NCBI GenBank assembly: GCA_022496205.1
Contig: WTXD01000048.1
Coordinates: forward strand, 124,001 to 188,000
Direction of reading: 5' to 3'
Source: Gloeopeniophorella convolvens
Lineage: Eukaryota > Basidiomycota > Agaricomycetes > Russulales
DNA: 64,000 nt
Shown: positions 24,399 through 36,668 of the stretch, one piece after another
Position numbering within the stretch: position 1 is the stretch's first letter
How the letters are laid out: each line of letters begins with the position of its first letter
Program-made: the position numbers and the translations under genes
The notes under the pieces: model-generated
The model's input: only the letters and a program-made list of their open reading frames with translations
What the model was told of the DNA's origin: nothing
Databases searched by the model: none

Positions 24399-24426
24399 AT
24401 TGATTGGCCAGAACGGTGTGCACGTG
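24399..24426 (+). promoter_or_regulatory. Conserved CCAAT + CACGTG module of B4
   Basis: ATTGATTGG at 24399 and CACGTG at 24421 (22-bp offset), immediately right of the MITE-like element. Confidence 0.55.
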
Positions 24427-24484
24427 ATGCCAGAGTCCGCAAATTCCGTGCGCAGCTGGCCGCTTCATGATCAACACACTGGCA

Positions 24485-25711
24485 ATGGAACAACTCTCCG
24501 AGCGCCGTTGCATCCCGTTTGCCTTCCGGCCCCTCGCTGCAAATCTATCTCACAAATCAACGTGGACCTGCCTTGAGGCTTCCTCCCCATCATCACACCT
24601 TCAACCCCTGCCTTTGAAATTTGACTGGAACCCGCAATGTCGCTGTAGCAGACGGGAGATGGGCAGATGCTCCCTACATCTGCCGGGACAGGTTAGTCTC
24701 CTTTTTCTGCCTCATAACTCCAGTTAATGGGTCCCTCGTCGTAGATACCGACGGCAATGCCGCTGTACCGCCATCTGGCGCCCCTGGCGCTCCTGCGTTC
24801 AACCAACAAGTGAGCAACTTCGTGCATGGGTCCGGGCCTATCTACACCATGTATCTTGAGAAGGCTGAAAAGGAGGAAGAAAAGATGGCTGAGAGCTGTA
24901 GAGGCGACGTAGACGGCATCCTCGTATTCGTGCGTCCGCATGCGCCTCTTCGCACACTACTACATCTCATGACTATTCTCCTACCTGGACTGGTCTTTTC
25001 TCTGCTACCGTTGCAACATTCGTCGAGATTGTACTTCAGAGTCTCACCCGGAACTCTCAGAATACCTCGGCCCTCTACCTTGCATGCCCCCACCCACTCT
25101 TGGCGCGAGCGTAATGTCCCATCACCCTTCCTCCCCTTCTCCCCGTCACCGTCCGCCATCTGGGTCAACATCCCCTTGTTTCTCAGCCTTGTCGTCGGAC
25201 TCACATGCGCGCCCCTCGCAATGATACTCCAACAGTGGGTGTGCCGATATCTCCGGCTGACAAGACCACCAAAAGTCCCGCACAAGCGTGCGCGGATCCG
25301 CGCGTCCCTCAGAGTCGACAAACTTTATATCCCCGTAGTCGTCGAAACGTTGCCAGGACTACCCCATGTCCCCGCTTCCCTTCCCTTGCTGGCTCTGCCA
25401 TGCTCTTGCGTCACGACAGTCCCTACTACACACCGCTTTTGGCGCTTGCCTGGTGTTGCATCACGATGGCCGAAGGGATCGCTGCACGTCTTCGAAACAG
25501 TTCTATGACTCTACGCTCATCCGTCATGACCTTTCCCAGTCATGCAAACCAATACTCATCTGCATTGGCGGGCTCTCGTACGCACTCCGAACCCTCGCTC
25601 CCAGGCCACGACGGCGCCACCGCACTCGATCTCATAAGTATCGCCTACAGTTTCCGATCTTTTGCCGTACTTGATGATTCAGCGACCTGTCTAAGCTATC
25701 AAGTTGGTTGA
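24485..25711 (+). pseudogene. DUF6535 gene B4 (decayed)
   Basis: The leader ORF starts MEQLSERRCIPFAFRPLA but shifts frame. The B start near 24637 is followed at once by a stop (ATGTCGCTGTAG). Exon 2 is open: TDGNAAVPPSGAPGAPAFNQ, HGSGPIYTMYLEKAEK and ESCRGDVDGILVF, with Trp-Lys changed to Cys-Arg. The membrane part appears in pieces: VSPGTLRIPRPS, IWVNIPLFLSLVVGLTCAPL, QQWVCRYLRLTRPPKVPHKR. A deletion in the third and fourth membrane segments joins TLPGLPHV directly to the LLRHDSPYYTPLLAL region. Confidence 0.65.
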
Positions 25712-26167
25712 TACGTATGTTTTCCCTTACGCGCGCGGGGTTTTTTTTCGGACCCCAATATATTTGTACTTGTCGCGATCCGGAGAACCCACGGCAGAGC
25801 GTAGTGGGCTTCGCGCTCACCCAGTCGTATGAATGATTGAGTTGAGCTTTGGACGATACGTAAATTGTAGCACTCGGGACCGAACCATATATTCGCTACG
25901 TCGAACGGAAATATTTGCTTATAGTTTGTGAGATCGGAAAGTGATAGTGGGCATTTCTCTTTTGTTATTGGAGCCGTACATCGGAGCCAGTACAACTATA
26001 GCTGGAAGATAACATGAATCGAAAAGAAACAAAGGTATCATACATTCACTTCAACATATCAGGGACCCCAGCGGCTAGGGTCAGGGAGGCGCGCCAGCCC
26101 ATGAGAAACTGAACGGCGGCCAGCCCGAGCACTTTCACCTGCACCATCAATCAGATTGTGGAGAAAC
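25712..26167. other. Spacer B4/A5 with boundary block
   Basis: No gene. From 25770 it resembles the downstream flank of the other B copies (cttgtcgcgatccgg; ttggacgatac), ending in the boundary block at 25972-26040. Confidence 0.5.
25972..26040. repeat. Array boundary block, copy 3
   Basis: gccgtacatcgg...gtacaactatagctggaagat followed by gaaaagaaacaaaggtatca, matching the other copies. Confidence 0.6.
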
Positions 26168-28638
26168 CTAAGCGCTGGGATGCGACAGGATCCCTGTGGC
26201 CGTGTCAGGAGAAGGGTTTGGTGCTCTGGCTAGTCCAGAGGCGTCTTGGCTTCTGTGGAGCAGTGATGTCGTAAACGACTCCGCATGCTGGACCGGTACC
26301 GTGGATGGTGCAATGGGTGAGGATAAATGTGATGACCTTACGGCATTGTCTGACGCATGGAACGGAGTTGACGTGTCCACCACGGGTGCACCGGAACCTA
26401 GTGAGGCGGGGCCAATCAAAAGTGTTGCAGGAAGCTCGCGTGGGGTCAATGGGGAGGAGACCGAGGGGGTCGCGGGCTGAGAAGACGGTGTAGCTTGAGC
26501 GTTGGTAGTGCCTTCATCGGATGGCAGCGAGGTGGCATTGGATGCGGATGAAGAAGGGCACTTTCTGCGCGAGGGATGCGATTGATGGTCATGAGTATCA
26601 TGGCGTTGCATCCGCGCGGCATGGCACGTGGAGTCTGGGCATGAAGGAAGAGCGGGTAAAGTGTCGGGCAGCTCCACCACATCGAGGGGCGCAGTTATCC
26701 GTAAATTGAAGGGAAAAGCCAGTTCTGGGTGCAATGAAACGAAGAGGCGGCGCATGAATGCAAGGACTTCAAGGCTGGTCCGGCGACGATAGTCGCTTTC
26801 GCTCGAACCGCCGAACTGCCTTTTTGCCAAGTCTACGACGCCATTCCAGACCTTGCAGAACTGCTGCTGCAGCTCGGGCAGTGTGTCCCCCATGAGAATA
26901 GACTTGTTCTCCGTGACAAGCTCAAGGTTTGTGCGCCCGATGGAGTGTGGTGAAGCAAAGAGGCTGCGGCGTACAAAGTATAGGAGATTCGCGAGCAGCA
27001 GGCTGTTACCGTGGGAAATGTACCGCCGAAGGGTGTCTTCAGTGGCGTCAAACTGGCGCATCATGACAGGGAACCAGCGCTCATCGGACCGGCCAATGGA
27101 CGCAGTAAACAAGGCAGTGATGTACTAAGCGTCAGCAGCGATATCCCCGTCGTTGGCGTTGTCGGCAAGGATACTGGCCACAACTCCGAAGTTGATCCAC
27201 TTGTGGTTTGAGTAAGTTTCGCTGGAAAAGTGTGGAAGAAGCGTGACCCAGGAAGGAATAAGGCCTCCAACCTCAAAGGCCTTGACACATATAGCACTCC
27301 TCCGCATCGCTATGTCTTCCGGTATGATATCGGAAGACAACGAACGTTCCATGAACTCTATGATCATATCAGCGAGTTCTGTGGCAGAAATGCCCTGCCC
27401 CACCAGAACCTGAGACGGATCTGTGATTGCCATTGAACGATAGAAGCCAGGGATGCCGGCAACAAGTCGCTCGATCTCGTGGTCCTCGTCGAGAGTGGAA
27501 ATGAACGCCTGGATCGCCCTGGCATCGATCTCCCAAGGCTGTTGTAGGGCGGCACATTTTATCTCTTTGATTATGCCATACGAACGGTGACCGAGGCGCC
27601 TTTTCCAGCGAATGAAAAAGGCCGTAAAACCTCCTTGTTCCATTACTTGATTGTACCAGTAATCCAACATATCCGCCGAGGTCCATGACCGTGGCGGCGC
27701 GGGCAGCTTGTAAAAGCAGGTGAAAATACTGAATACCACTCGCTGGACCCCAACGTCGCATAACCACAGCACAGTGGAGAGCGGCGTGTGGAAGGGACTG
27801 TCATGGCGGATGAGGGGGATTAGGCTAGCGAACAGATACAAGCCGGCGGATACAGAGATGCACGAAAGGGTTGTCTTGAAAACGATGTTGTTGATGCCGA
27901 CGAGGAAGACCAAGAGACCGGCAAAGAAGAGGAACACAGAGGCATGGAGTAGGCCAGGTAGCGCCTCGATGACCGATGGGAGGTAGAACTTGTCCATGCC
28001 TTGCTTGAGGTAGTTCCGGATGCGTGCGCGCTTGTGGGGAACATGAGCCGGCCTGGTGAGTCGAAGGTACCGTCGCGCCCATTGCTGCAGCAATGTTGCG
28101 AGGAGTGCACAGGTGAGACTGATGACGAGACTGAGGAACCACAGGACATTGACCCAGATGGCAGACGCGGACGGCGAGAAGGAGGAGGGATCTGGGAGAG
28201 GAGGGAGGGGGATGGAGGCGCTGCCATTGTCTGCGACCTGGAGCTGGTAGAGACGGGCGAGGTAGAAGGCGGATGTATCTTGGGAGTTTTGAGTCAGATT
28301 CTGAAGCGATATTCCTAGGAAAGTTGCAACGGTTGCAGAGAAAAGACCGGTCTGGTGGAGGAATAAGCTATAGAGGTATTCGACAACGGCGAGAACGTAC
28401 GAAAACAAGGATTCCATCGGCGTCGCCCTTCCAGTTCCCGTCATCTTGTCATCGTCTTTCTCGGCTCTCTCGAGGAAGAATGAGAAGATTGCTCCGGATC
28501 CATCAGTGAAGTTAGTTTCTGGTTGTACTCTGCCGGGAACATCTGAGGCACTATAGTGAGCTTATGTAGGCTAGCCGAGAGTGAACGGTACTCACTGTGT
28601 GCAGCAGGCATCGTGCCCATCTCGATATTCTGCGCCAT
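26168..28638 (-). pseudogene. DUF6535 gene A5 (frameshift plus TAG)
   Basis: Exon 1 (28638-28596, MAQNIEMGTMPAAH) is normal. Exon 2 (28542-28401) is 142 nt instead of the invariant 143: one base is lost near 28437, changing ENWKGD to an out-of-frame GTGRAT. Exon 3 keeps TGLFSATVATFLGISLQNL, WVNVLWFLSLVISLTCALLA and VVEALPGLLHASVFLFF-like sequence. It is interrupted by TAG at 27125-27127, where A6 has a CAG-type codon (AADA*YITALFTAS). It then continues open to 26168. It is paired with P5, itself a deletion derivative. Confidence 0.75.
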
Positions 28639-28862
28639 TATGTGCCCTGCAAGAGTGGTGTTACTTGGAAAGGCGCAGTCCTTGTACCAGGACACGTATC
28701 GGTGGGAGCGAGGCAGCGCAAGGAACGCGGCGTGGGTTTGTTCCCGGACTCAGCGGCGGAGCGAAATCGCGGTGCATAGGTGCACACTCGTCCTTCTTGC
28801 ATCCACCGCCAGGGACGACTTCGGAACCTCGCAGAATACGAACCAGCAACCGCCCAGCCTGA

Positions 28863-29622
28863 ATGGCGCTCCTCGACACGCGCAGACTCAGGAGCGGCCG
28901 CCTCGATCGTGCGCACTTTCGCGCCCGACCTGCTCGTCGTCGCGCTCCGCTTCGCCTGAGTGGTCCTAATCATCTGGGGCGAAATCGGCGTACTCTTCTA
29001 CGCGCTCTCCGGCTGCCGCTCCCAGCCCGTGCCCGCGCTCACGACGTCCGCCCAGGTGCGCACGCTCCACTCCTCTTCGCGAGCCCCGCCGGCTTACATT
29101 CTCGCATGCAGGACACGACTCGCATCTTACTTATTGCCGGCGCGCAGGTCTCCGCGCCGCCTCTGGACGGGCAGACGCTCCCCAGCGTGTTTTGTGCGAT
29201 GTGTATACGCCGCGCGTGGGTGATGACGCGTCGTCTGCGCCCTTAGACGGTGTTCTTTCTCGGGGACATGCTCACGGCACACGGGCACGCGATCGGGTCG
29301 GACGAAGAGTGAGTTCGCAGTTCTGTTCTTTACCTGCACGTCATCTTTTCCGAACGCGTCTCACCCGCAGATTCGCGTCATTTTCACGGCTTCTTCCCAC
29401 TCGATGCCGGAGTCGAGGTGCGATACATCCCAAGAAACGCGGATGTCGGGTGCGTCTGTCCTCTGCTCTTCCAATCGCGCTATCCTGACATGAACATACA
29501 CCAGCCCCGGCGTGTCGAACGCGTTCAGCAAGCACGTCCGCCAGCGCTACGAGCGCCATTTTGGGCGCGTGAACCAGCACCTGTCGGTAACGAAGCGCTC
29601 GCTGGTGCTGCTCGACATGCCC
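28863..29622 (+). pseudogene. Phosphoesterase P5 (5' half, deleted 3')
   Basis: Exon 1 is MALLDTRRLRSGRLDRAHFR with a small insertion. TGG is TGA at 28957-28959. Exon 2 (LLIAGAQVSAPPLDGQTLPS) has lost the metal-binding Asp and carries TAG at 29244-29246 in the sequence LRP-stop-TVFFLGDML, identical to the lesion in P7. RYIPRNADVG and SKHVRQRYERHFGRVNQHLS follow. After LVLLDM the homology ends at about 29622 and B-gene 3' sequence begins (gccctaactcgga), so exons 5 and 6 and the start of B5 are gone. Confidence 0.8.
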
Positions 29623-30107
29623 TAACTCGGAATACCATCGCTCACGGCCCTGTCCGGACCCCGGGCGCCTGACCCCAACGGCGAACATCCTCCCGTCTAT
29701 GGTAACTCCGCCCCGCGATAGACATGGCAGGCGAGGATCTTTCCCAGAACCGAGGCCCTCCCGATCCCTCTTCCACCAGAGTCCCAGCTCGACGTCACGA
29801 CGCCTTCCGCCGACCTCACTCATAATCGTGATGTTTCGTTGTTTAGAGGCCTTCCACAGACTTTGCCCTGGTCGAGAGACCCTACACCTCCTCCGAACAG
29901 TTCTGTGGCTCCCTGCCCATCTGACGCGACCCTTCCCGGCCATGCGAGCCAATACTCATCTGCATCAGCAGACCCTCATGCGTATTCTGAACCCCCGCTC
30001 CCAGGCCGCGACGACGCCACCGCTCTCGATTTCATTCCCGCCCACAGCTCCCGATATTCTATCGTACATGATGATTTATGGCTGCCCGTCTGAGCTACCG
30101 AGCTACT
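29623..30107 (+). pseudogene. B5: 3' remnant of a plus-strand DUF6535 gene
   Basis: The region matches the C-terminal part of B6 and B7 (for example GSFPEPRPSRSLF, PDILSYMMIYG and the HASQYSSASADPHAYSE frame). It has no start, membrane exons or promoter. It is fused at its left end to P5. Confidence 0.65.
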
Positions 30108-30599
30108 GATCTGCATACCTTCCATTATTCACACGCGCGCAGTCTTCGGAGCCCCACATACTCATACCTGTCGCGATTCAGAGGACTCCCAACAGAGCGC
30201 GATGGGCTTCGCACCTACAGTGGTATGAGATAACCGAACCAGGCTTTGGATCATGAATTGTAGTGCTCGGCATCGAAATGCTTATCTGCTGTGTCGAACG
30301 TAAAAAAAATACAGCTGAGAGATCAGAAAGCGAGAGTAGACATTTAATTTTTTTGTCGTCGGAGCCGTACAATACAACTATAACCAGAAGATAACGGAAA
30401 TCAAAAAGAAGCAAAGGCATTGTACGTCTGCTACAGTAAATTATAGAACCCAACAGTGAATAGGGTCAGGGATACACACCACTCCGCGCGAAACGTGACG
30501 GCGTCCAGCCCAAACGCTCTGCACTATACCACCAACCAACCAGATACCCTGGGTGCTAAGATATGACAGGACCTTCGTGTCCGAATCAAGGAGAGTGAT
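30108..30599. other. Spacer B5/A6 with boundary block
   Basis: No gene. The left part resembles the B 3' flank; the boundary block lies at 30356-30425. Confidence 0.5.
30356..30425. repeat. Array boundary block, copy 4
   Basis: gtcgtcggagccgtacaata, then an ACTATA...AGAAGATAAC stretch and aaaaagaagcaaaggcattg. Confidence 0.6.
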
Positions 30600-33013
30600 T
30601 TAGGGCCCGGACCAGCCAGCGGCGTCTTGGGCTCCATGGAGCAGCGATGTCGTAGAGGTCTCACCACGCTGAACCGTGAATGATGCGATAGGTGAGGACG
30701 AACGTGATGGCTCTGAAGTATCGTCTGACACATGGGATGGAGGTGACGCATCCACCATGGGTGCACCAGAACCTCGTGAGACGTTGGGGCTAATCGAAAG
30801 AATTGCAGAGGGTTCACAGGGAGGAGACGGGGAGGGGAACGAGGGGGCTACGGGCTGAGAGACCGGTGCGGCGTGAGCGTTGGTAAAGCCTTCATCGGAT
30901 GGCGTTATGGTGGTATTGGGGCCCAGCGAAGAAGGGGGATTTTCAGGCGATGGATATGACTGGGGATCATGAGCACCAGGGAGTTGCATCCGCACTGTAT
31001 GGCACTCGGGGTTCGGGCATGAAGGAAGAGCAGGCAAAGTGTCGGGTAAATCCACCTCGCGCCAGCGCCCACTTCTCCGTAACTGGAAGGGAAAAACTAG
31101 CTCCGGGTGCAAGGAAATGAAGAGGTTGTGCATGAATTCAAGGGCTTCGAGGCTGCTACGGCGACTCTGATCGTCGCTTTCGCTCGAATCGCCAAACTGC
31201 CTTTTTGCCAAGTCCACGACGGCATTCCAGACCTCGCAGAACTGTCGCTGCAGCTCGGGAAGTGTGTCCTCCATGAGAATATGTTTGTCCCCCTTAACCC
31301 GCCGAAGGTCTTGGCGATCGATGTAGCGTGGCGAAACAAAGAGGCTGCAGGACACAAAGTAGAGGAGATTTGCGACCGATAGGCTGTTGCCGTGGGAAAT
31401 GTACTGCTGCAGGGTGTCTTCGGTGACGCGAAACTGGCGCATCATGGCAGGGAACCAGCGCTCATCGGACCGGCCAATGGACGCAGTGAATATGGCAGTG
31501 ATATGCTGGGCCATGGCGGCGACGTTCTTGTCCTTGTTGTTGTCGGAAAGCAAATTGGCAAGGACACCATAGTTGATCCACTTGTGGTATGAGATTGATG
31601 AGTCGAGAAAATGATAAAACGGTACAATCCGGGAGGGCACAAAGCTTCCAGCCTCAAAGGCTTTGACGCATAGAGCGCTCCTCCGCACCGCGACGTCTTC
31701 CGGTATCACATCGGAAGACAATGAACGCTCCATGAACCCTATGATCATATCACTAAGTTCTGTGGCGGAGACGCCCTGCCTCATCAGAACCTCAGACGGG
31801 TTTATGATTGCCTCTGAACTATAGAAACCAGGAATACCGGCAACAAGTCGCTCGATCTCGTGGTCTTCGTCTAAAGTGAGAATGAACGATTGGATTGCCC
31901 TGGCGTCGATCTCCTGAGGCTGTTGTAGAGCGGCCCGCTTGACCTCATTGATCATGCCATACGAACGGTGGTTGAGGCGTCTTCTCCAGCGAGTGAAAAA
32001 AGCCATAAAGCCACCTTTTCCCATTAGTCGATTGTCCCAGATATCTAATAGACCCGCCGAGGTCCATGACCGTGGCGGTGGGGGTAGCTTGTAAAAGCAG
32101 GTGAGAATACTGAATACCGCTCGCTGGACCCCAACGTCGCAGAACCACAGCATAGTGGAGAGCGGCGTGTGGAAGGGACTGTCGTGGCAAATGAGGGGGA
32201 TCAGGCTGGCGAACAGATACAAGCCGGCGGATGCAGAGATGCACGAAAGGGTTGCCTTGAAGACGACGTTGTTGATCCCGACAAGGAACACAGAGAGACC
32301 GGCGAAGAACAGAAAAACTGAGGCGTGGAGTAAGCCAGGGAGCGCCTCGACGACCGACGGGAGGTAAAACTTGTCGACGCCTTCCCTGAGGTAATTGCGG
32401 ACGCGTGCGCGCTTGTGGAGAACATGGGCTGGTCTGGTGAGTCGAAGGTACCGGCGCGCCCACTGCTGCAGCAATGTTGCGAGGAGCGCGCAGGTGAGAC
32501 TGATGATGAGACTGAGGAACCACAGGACATTGACCCAGATGGCAGACGCGGACGGCGAGAAGGAGGAGGGATCGGGGAGTGGAGGGAGGGGGACGGAGGC
32601 GCTGCCGTTGTCCGCGACCTGGAGCTGGTAGAGACGGACGAGGTAGAAGGCGGATGTGTCTTGTGAGCTCTGGGTCAGGCTCTGAAGTGATATTCCCAAG
32701 AACGTCGCGACAGTTGCAGAGAAGAGACCCGTCTGATAGAGGAATAAGTCATACGGAGATTCGAGAGCGACGAGGACGTACGAAAACGAGGATTCCATCG
32801 GCGTCGCCCTTCCAGCTCTCTGTCATCTTGTCATCGTCTTTCTCGGCCCTCTCCAGGAAGAATGAGAAAATCGCTCCGGATCCATCGGTGAAGTTGGTTT
32901 CTGGCTGGACTCTGCCAGGAGCACCTGACCCGTTGCGTGAGTTTATGTAGACCAGCCATGAATGAAGGGTACGCACTCTGTCCAGCAGCTTCCATCTGAA
33001 TATACTCTGCCAT
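30600..33013 (-). CDS. DUF6535 membrane protein A6 (intact)
   Basis: Exons 33013-32977, 32924-32782 and 32732-30600 give 770 residues. It starts MAEYIQMEAAGQSAPGRVQP. Exon 2 carries NFTDGSGAIFSFFLERAEK and ESWKGDADGIL. Exon 3 has TGLFSATVATFLGISLQSL (membrane segment 1), IWVNVLWFLSLIISLTCALL (2), QQWARRYLRLTRPAHVLHKR, then GLLHASVFLFFAGLSVFLVG (3) and SASAGLYLFASLIPLI (4). The large hydrophilic part contains EVKRAALQQPQEIDARAIQS, EDHEIERLVAGIPGFYSSE, ERSLSSDVIPEDVAVRRSAL and TASIGRSDERWFPAMMRQF, which are near-invariant between A copies. The tail is Ser/Pro-rich and variable. No frameshift or stop was found. Its partner P6 is heavily deleted. Confidence 0.87.
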
Positions 33014-33299
33014 TATGGGCCCCTGCGAGAGTGGTAGTACTCAGCAAGGCGCGGTCCTTGAACCAGAACAGTACGGTTGGGAGTGAGGCTGCGCAATGCA
33101 GCTCAATGCGGCGTCATGGATCTGTTTCCGGACTCGGAAGCGAAATCGCGGTGCCGCACCGTCGACTGCCAGCGGAGCCCAGCGGTGCGCTCAACTCCCA
33201 CCCTCCCCTCTTTCTTTATATTCCCATCCATCGCCACCGACGAACTTCGAATCTCCGAGTGGCACTCGTAGAACGCGAAATCACACCCGCTTAGCGTAA

Positions 33300-34160
33300 A
33301 TGGCGCTCCTCGACACGCGCAGACTCAGGACCGGCCGCCTCGTGCGCACATTCACGCCCGACCTGCTCATCGCCGCGCTCCGTTTCGCCTGGGTGGTCCT
33401 CATCATCTAGGGTGAAATCGGCGTGTCCTTCTTCGGGCTCTCCGGCTGTTGCTGACCCACGCCCGCGTTTGCGACGACCGCCCAGGTGCGCCCGCTTCTC
33501 CCTCCGCGCGCCCCTTCGGCTCACGCTCCCGCACGCAGATCACGACTCGCATCCTGCTTACAGTAGATGCGCAAGTCCCAGCGCGGCTCTAGGACGGGAA
33601 GACGCTCTCTGGCCTGTTCCGCGGGATGTATATGCGCCGCGCATGGGCCATGAGACGCCGGCTGCGTCTGCAGATGATCTCCTTCCTCGGGGACGTGCTC
33701 CCGCACGGGCGCGCGATCGAGTAGGACAAAGAGTGAGTACGCAGCTCTGTTCTCTACCTGTATGACATATTTGTTGAGTGCGTCCCACCCGCAGGTTCGA
33801 GTGCTACGTGCAGCACTCCTGCACAGCGCCGAGTCCAAAACATGCGGGCCGCTGCGCGAGCGCGGGATGATCCACCGGGGCCTCTGGAACGACTAGCAGA
33901 AGACACTCGGGAAGCAAAAGTCGCAATTCCCACTGGAGAGCTGCACCCCGCAGCCATCTTTGGGTACGCCCGCGCCATCCCTGCCACCCATGCACATCCA
34001 CCGACGCCCGTCCGCAGCGCCGACGACAAGGAATACTGCGACCTCACGCACGCACTACCCTGTTCTGAAGGGCGCGCGATACACAAAGTCACGGCCAAGT
34101 CGTACTCGCACGCGCGGCACATCACGCAGCCGGGTCTGCACCTCCTCACAGCTCCTCACC
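33300..34160 (+). pseudogene. Phosphoesterase P6 (internal deletion, multiple stops)
   Basis: Exon 1 reads MALLDTRRLRTGRLVRTFTP and has TAG for Trp at 33408-33410 (II-stop-GEIGV). Exon 2 is poor (TVDAQVPA) and has another TAG in the sequence equivalent to AIESDE near 33722. Exon 3 begins after a normal acceptor near 33795 with a relic of RYVQH. At about 33815 it jumps to exon 5 sequence (LHSAESKTCGPLRERG), deleting the GNADVG motif, exon 4 and the SHIP motif. It then follows exon 5-6 order to DDKEYCDLTHALPCSEG and KSYSHARHI. Confidence 0.8.
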
Positions 34161-34378
34161 CTCTCTGCCAACGGCAGATACGGTCCTGTCGTCTCGGAGG
34201 TGATGGAGCATGGGTTAGTACCGTACTAGGGCTCGGTACTACTGTAACTCGGTGGCTTGTGTACTAGGATAGGCCCGGATAGCTCGGTGGGCGGCCGAGC
34301 TCGAGTCGCGGAACTTGTTCCGTGCTGCCGAAGCTTGTCCAAGATGCGTCGTGCCAGGACAGCGAAAGCAATGCACCC

Positions 34379-34409
34379 ATTGATTGGCTGGGACGAACTC
34401 GAACACGTG
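34379..34409 (+). promoter_or_regulatory. Conserved CCAAT + CACGTG module of B6
   Basis: ATTGATTGG at 34379 and CACGTG at 34404, offset 25 bp rather than 22. Confidence 0.5.
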
Positions 34410-34518
34410 ATACCAGAGCTACCCGGAACTCGCGGCCCGAGAAAGCTGTCCAGTGGCTTACCGCGGTCGCTGTTGTACCGCTGGCCGCGAACTGCTTGTG
34501 CGCACAACATCCCTAGCA

Positions 34519-36180
34519 ATGGAACATCTCCTCGAGCGCCGTTGCACCCCATTTGCCTTCCGGCCCCTCGCTCTAAATATGTCTCATAAATTCAACGTGG
34601 ACTCGCCTCGAGGCTTCTTCCCCATCACACCTAACCCCGCTTTTGATATTTGACCGGGACCACGCAGTGTCGCTGTTGCAAGCTGGAGGCGGACAGGTGA
34701 TCCCTGCCTCTGTCGACCAGGTTCGTGTTCGCTGCCTCATAGCTCCATATGGTAAATTCCTCATAGAATTAACAATAGCAATGCCGCCGTACCGTCATAC
34801 GGTGCTCCTGGCGTCCCTGCGTTCAGCCAACAAGAGAGTAACTTCGTATACGGGTCCGGGCTCATTTTCACCATGTATCTCGAGAAGGCTAGGAAGGAAG
34901 ACGACAGGATGGCTGAGAACTGGAAAGGCGACGTAGACGGCACCCTTGTATTCGTGCGTCTCTGTGTGTCTCCTTGTACCTCACCGCATAGATCAACAAC
35001 CATTATCCTACGTAGACGGACCTTTTCTCCACCACTGTCGCGATGTTCATCGGGATTTCACTCCCGAATCTCACTCAGCACTCTCGGGTTGCATCGGCCT
35101 TCTACCTTGCGCATCTCTACCAACTTTCTGCGCAAGATGGCGCCAATGGTCCAGCTCCCATCAACCTTCCCCGATCCCTCTTCCTTCTCCTCATTGTCGT
35201 CCGCCGTCTGGGTCAACGTCCTCCCGTTTCCCAGTCTTGTCATCAGCCTCACGTGCGCGCTCCTCGCAACGCTGCTCTAACAGTGGGCGCGTGGATACCT
35301 TCGACTTACGAAGCCACCATATGCCCTCACGAGCGCTCCCGGATCCGCACGTTCTTAAAGGTGTCGGCAAAATTGGTCTTCCGTGGGTTGTTCCAGCACT
35401 TCTTGGGTGGCCCCACATCTCGACTTTCTTTTTCTTCGCCGGTCTTTCCATATTCATCTTTGGCATCAATCATACCGTCTTCGGGGCCATTGTATCCTGC
35501 ATATCTGCATGCACCGGTCTTGTTCTTCCTTGATGCCACTCTTCCGCCGTGATAGCGCCTACTACACGCCGCTTCCTGGACTCAAGGTCTTCGACAGCAC
35601 GCTGACACGCACGAACGTGGTTCGGTGACTCCGACGGGGATGATCATCGCCGTGATGCCTCTCTCCCAATCGTTGAGCGCCTCGCCGAAGCTACTCACAC
35701 ATCCGCAGTGGGCTCACGGTCCCGTCCGGACCCCGGACACTTGTCGGATGACCCCAATTACGACTGTCCTCCGTCTATCGTGGCTCCGCCCTGCGATAGA
35801 TATAGCAGGCCAGGATCTTTCCCGGAACCGAGGCCCTCCCGGTCCCTCTTCCACCAGAATCCCAGCTCGACATCACGACGCCTTCCGCCGACCTCACTTA
35901 CCATCGTGACGTTTCGCTGTTTAGCGGCCTTCCGCAGACTTCGCCCTCATCGAGGACGCTGCACCTCTTCCTAATGGTTCTGTGACTCCGCGCTCATCCG
36001 CCGTGACGTTTCCCGGTCATGCGAATCAACACTCATCTGCATCAACAGGCTCTCGTGCGCACTCCGAACCCCCGCTCCCCGGCCACGACTGATGTCATCG
36101 CTCTCGACCTCATTACCCCCCGCAGTTCCCGACTTTCTACTGTACATGATGATTTGCAGTTACCTGTCTACGGTATCAAG
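34519..36180 (+). pseudogene. DUF6535 gene B6 (decayed, most of length kept)
   Basis: The leader ORF is complete here (MEHLLERRCTPFAFRPLALN ... ending about 34653). The B start is GTG instead of ATG near 34667. Exon 2 is recognisable: GSGLIFTMYLEKARK and ENWKGDVDGTLVF. Membrane and central regions are distributed over frames: FIGISLPNLTQHSR, VWVNVLPFPSLVISLTCALL (ending at a TAA where paralogues have Gln), then HISTFFFFAGLSIFIFGINH. The C-terminal part is alignable to B5 and B7 to about 36170. Several frame changes make it a pseudogene. Confidence 0.65.
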
Positions 36181-36668
36181 TCACCGATACGTATGTCTTT
36201 CATTATCCGCGTGCGCACCCCTGTTTTCGAAACATACTTGTACTTGTCGCGATCCGGACACTCACAACAGAGCGCAGTGGGCTTCGCGTTCACAGTCATA
36301 TAAGATAACTGATCTGGGCTTTGGACGATGTATCGTAGTACTCGAAATCGAACTATTCATCCGCTACATCGAACAGAAACAACATACAGCTTGCTAGAGA
36401 TTAGAAAGCAGTGTGGACATGCATTTTTTTGTCGTCGGAACCGTACAGTACAACTATAGCTAGAGAATAACACGGATCGGAAAGAAGTAAAGGTAGCGTA
36501 CTCTACGATTACTACAACAGTTCATGAACCCCAATGGCGAGTAGGGTCAGGGAAACACACCACTCGGTGCGAAACGTAAGAACGCTCAGCCCAAACGCTT
36601 TGCACTGCACCACCAATCAGATTGGAGAAGCCTGAGCACTTAAACGCGACAGGACCTTCGTGGCCGTA
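36181..36668. other. Spacer B6/A7 with boundary block
   Basis: No gene. Downstream flank of B followed by the boundary block (36430-36495). Confidence 0.5.
36430..36495. repeat. Array boundary block, copy 5
   Basis: gtcgtcggaaccgtacagta, then caactatagctagagaataa and cacggatcggaaagaagtaa. Confidence 0.6.
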
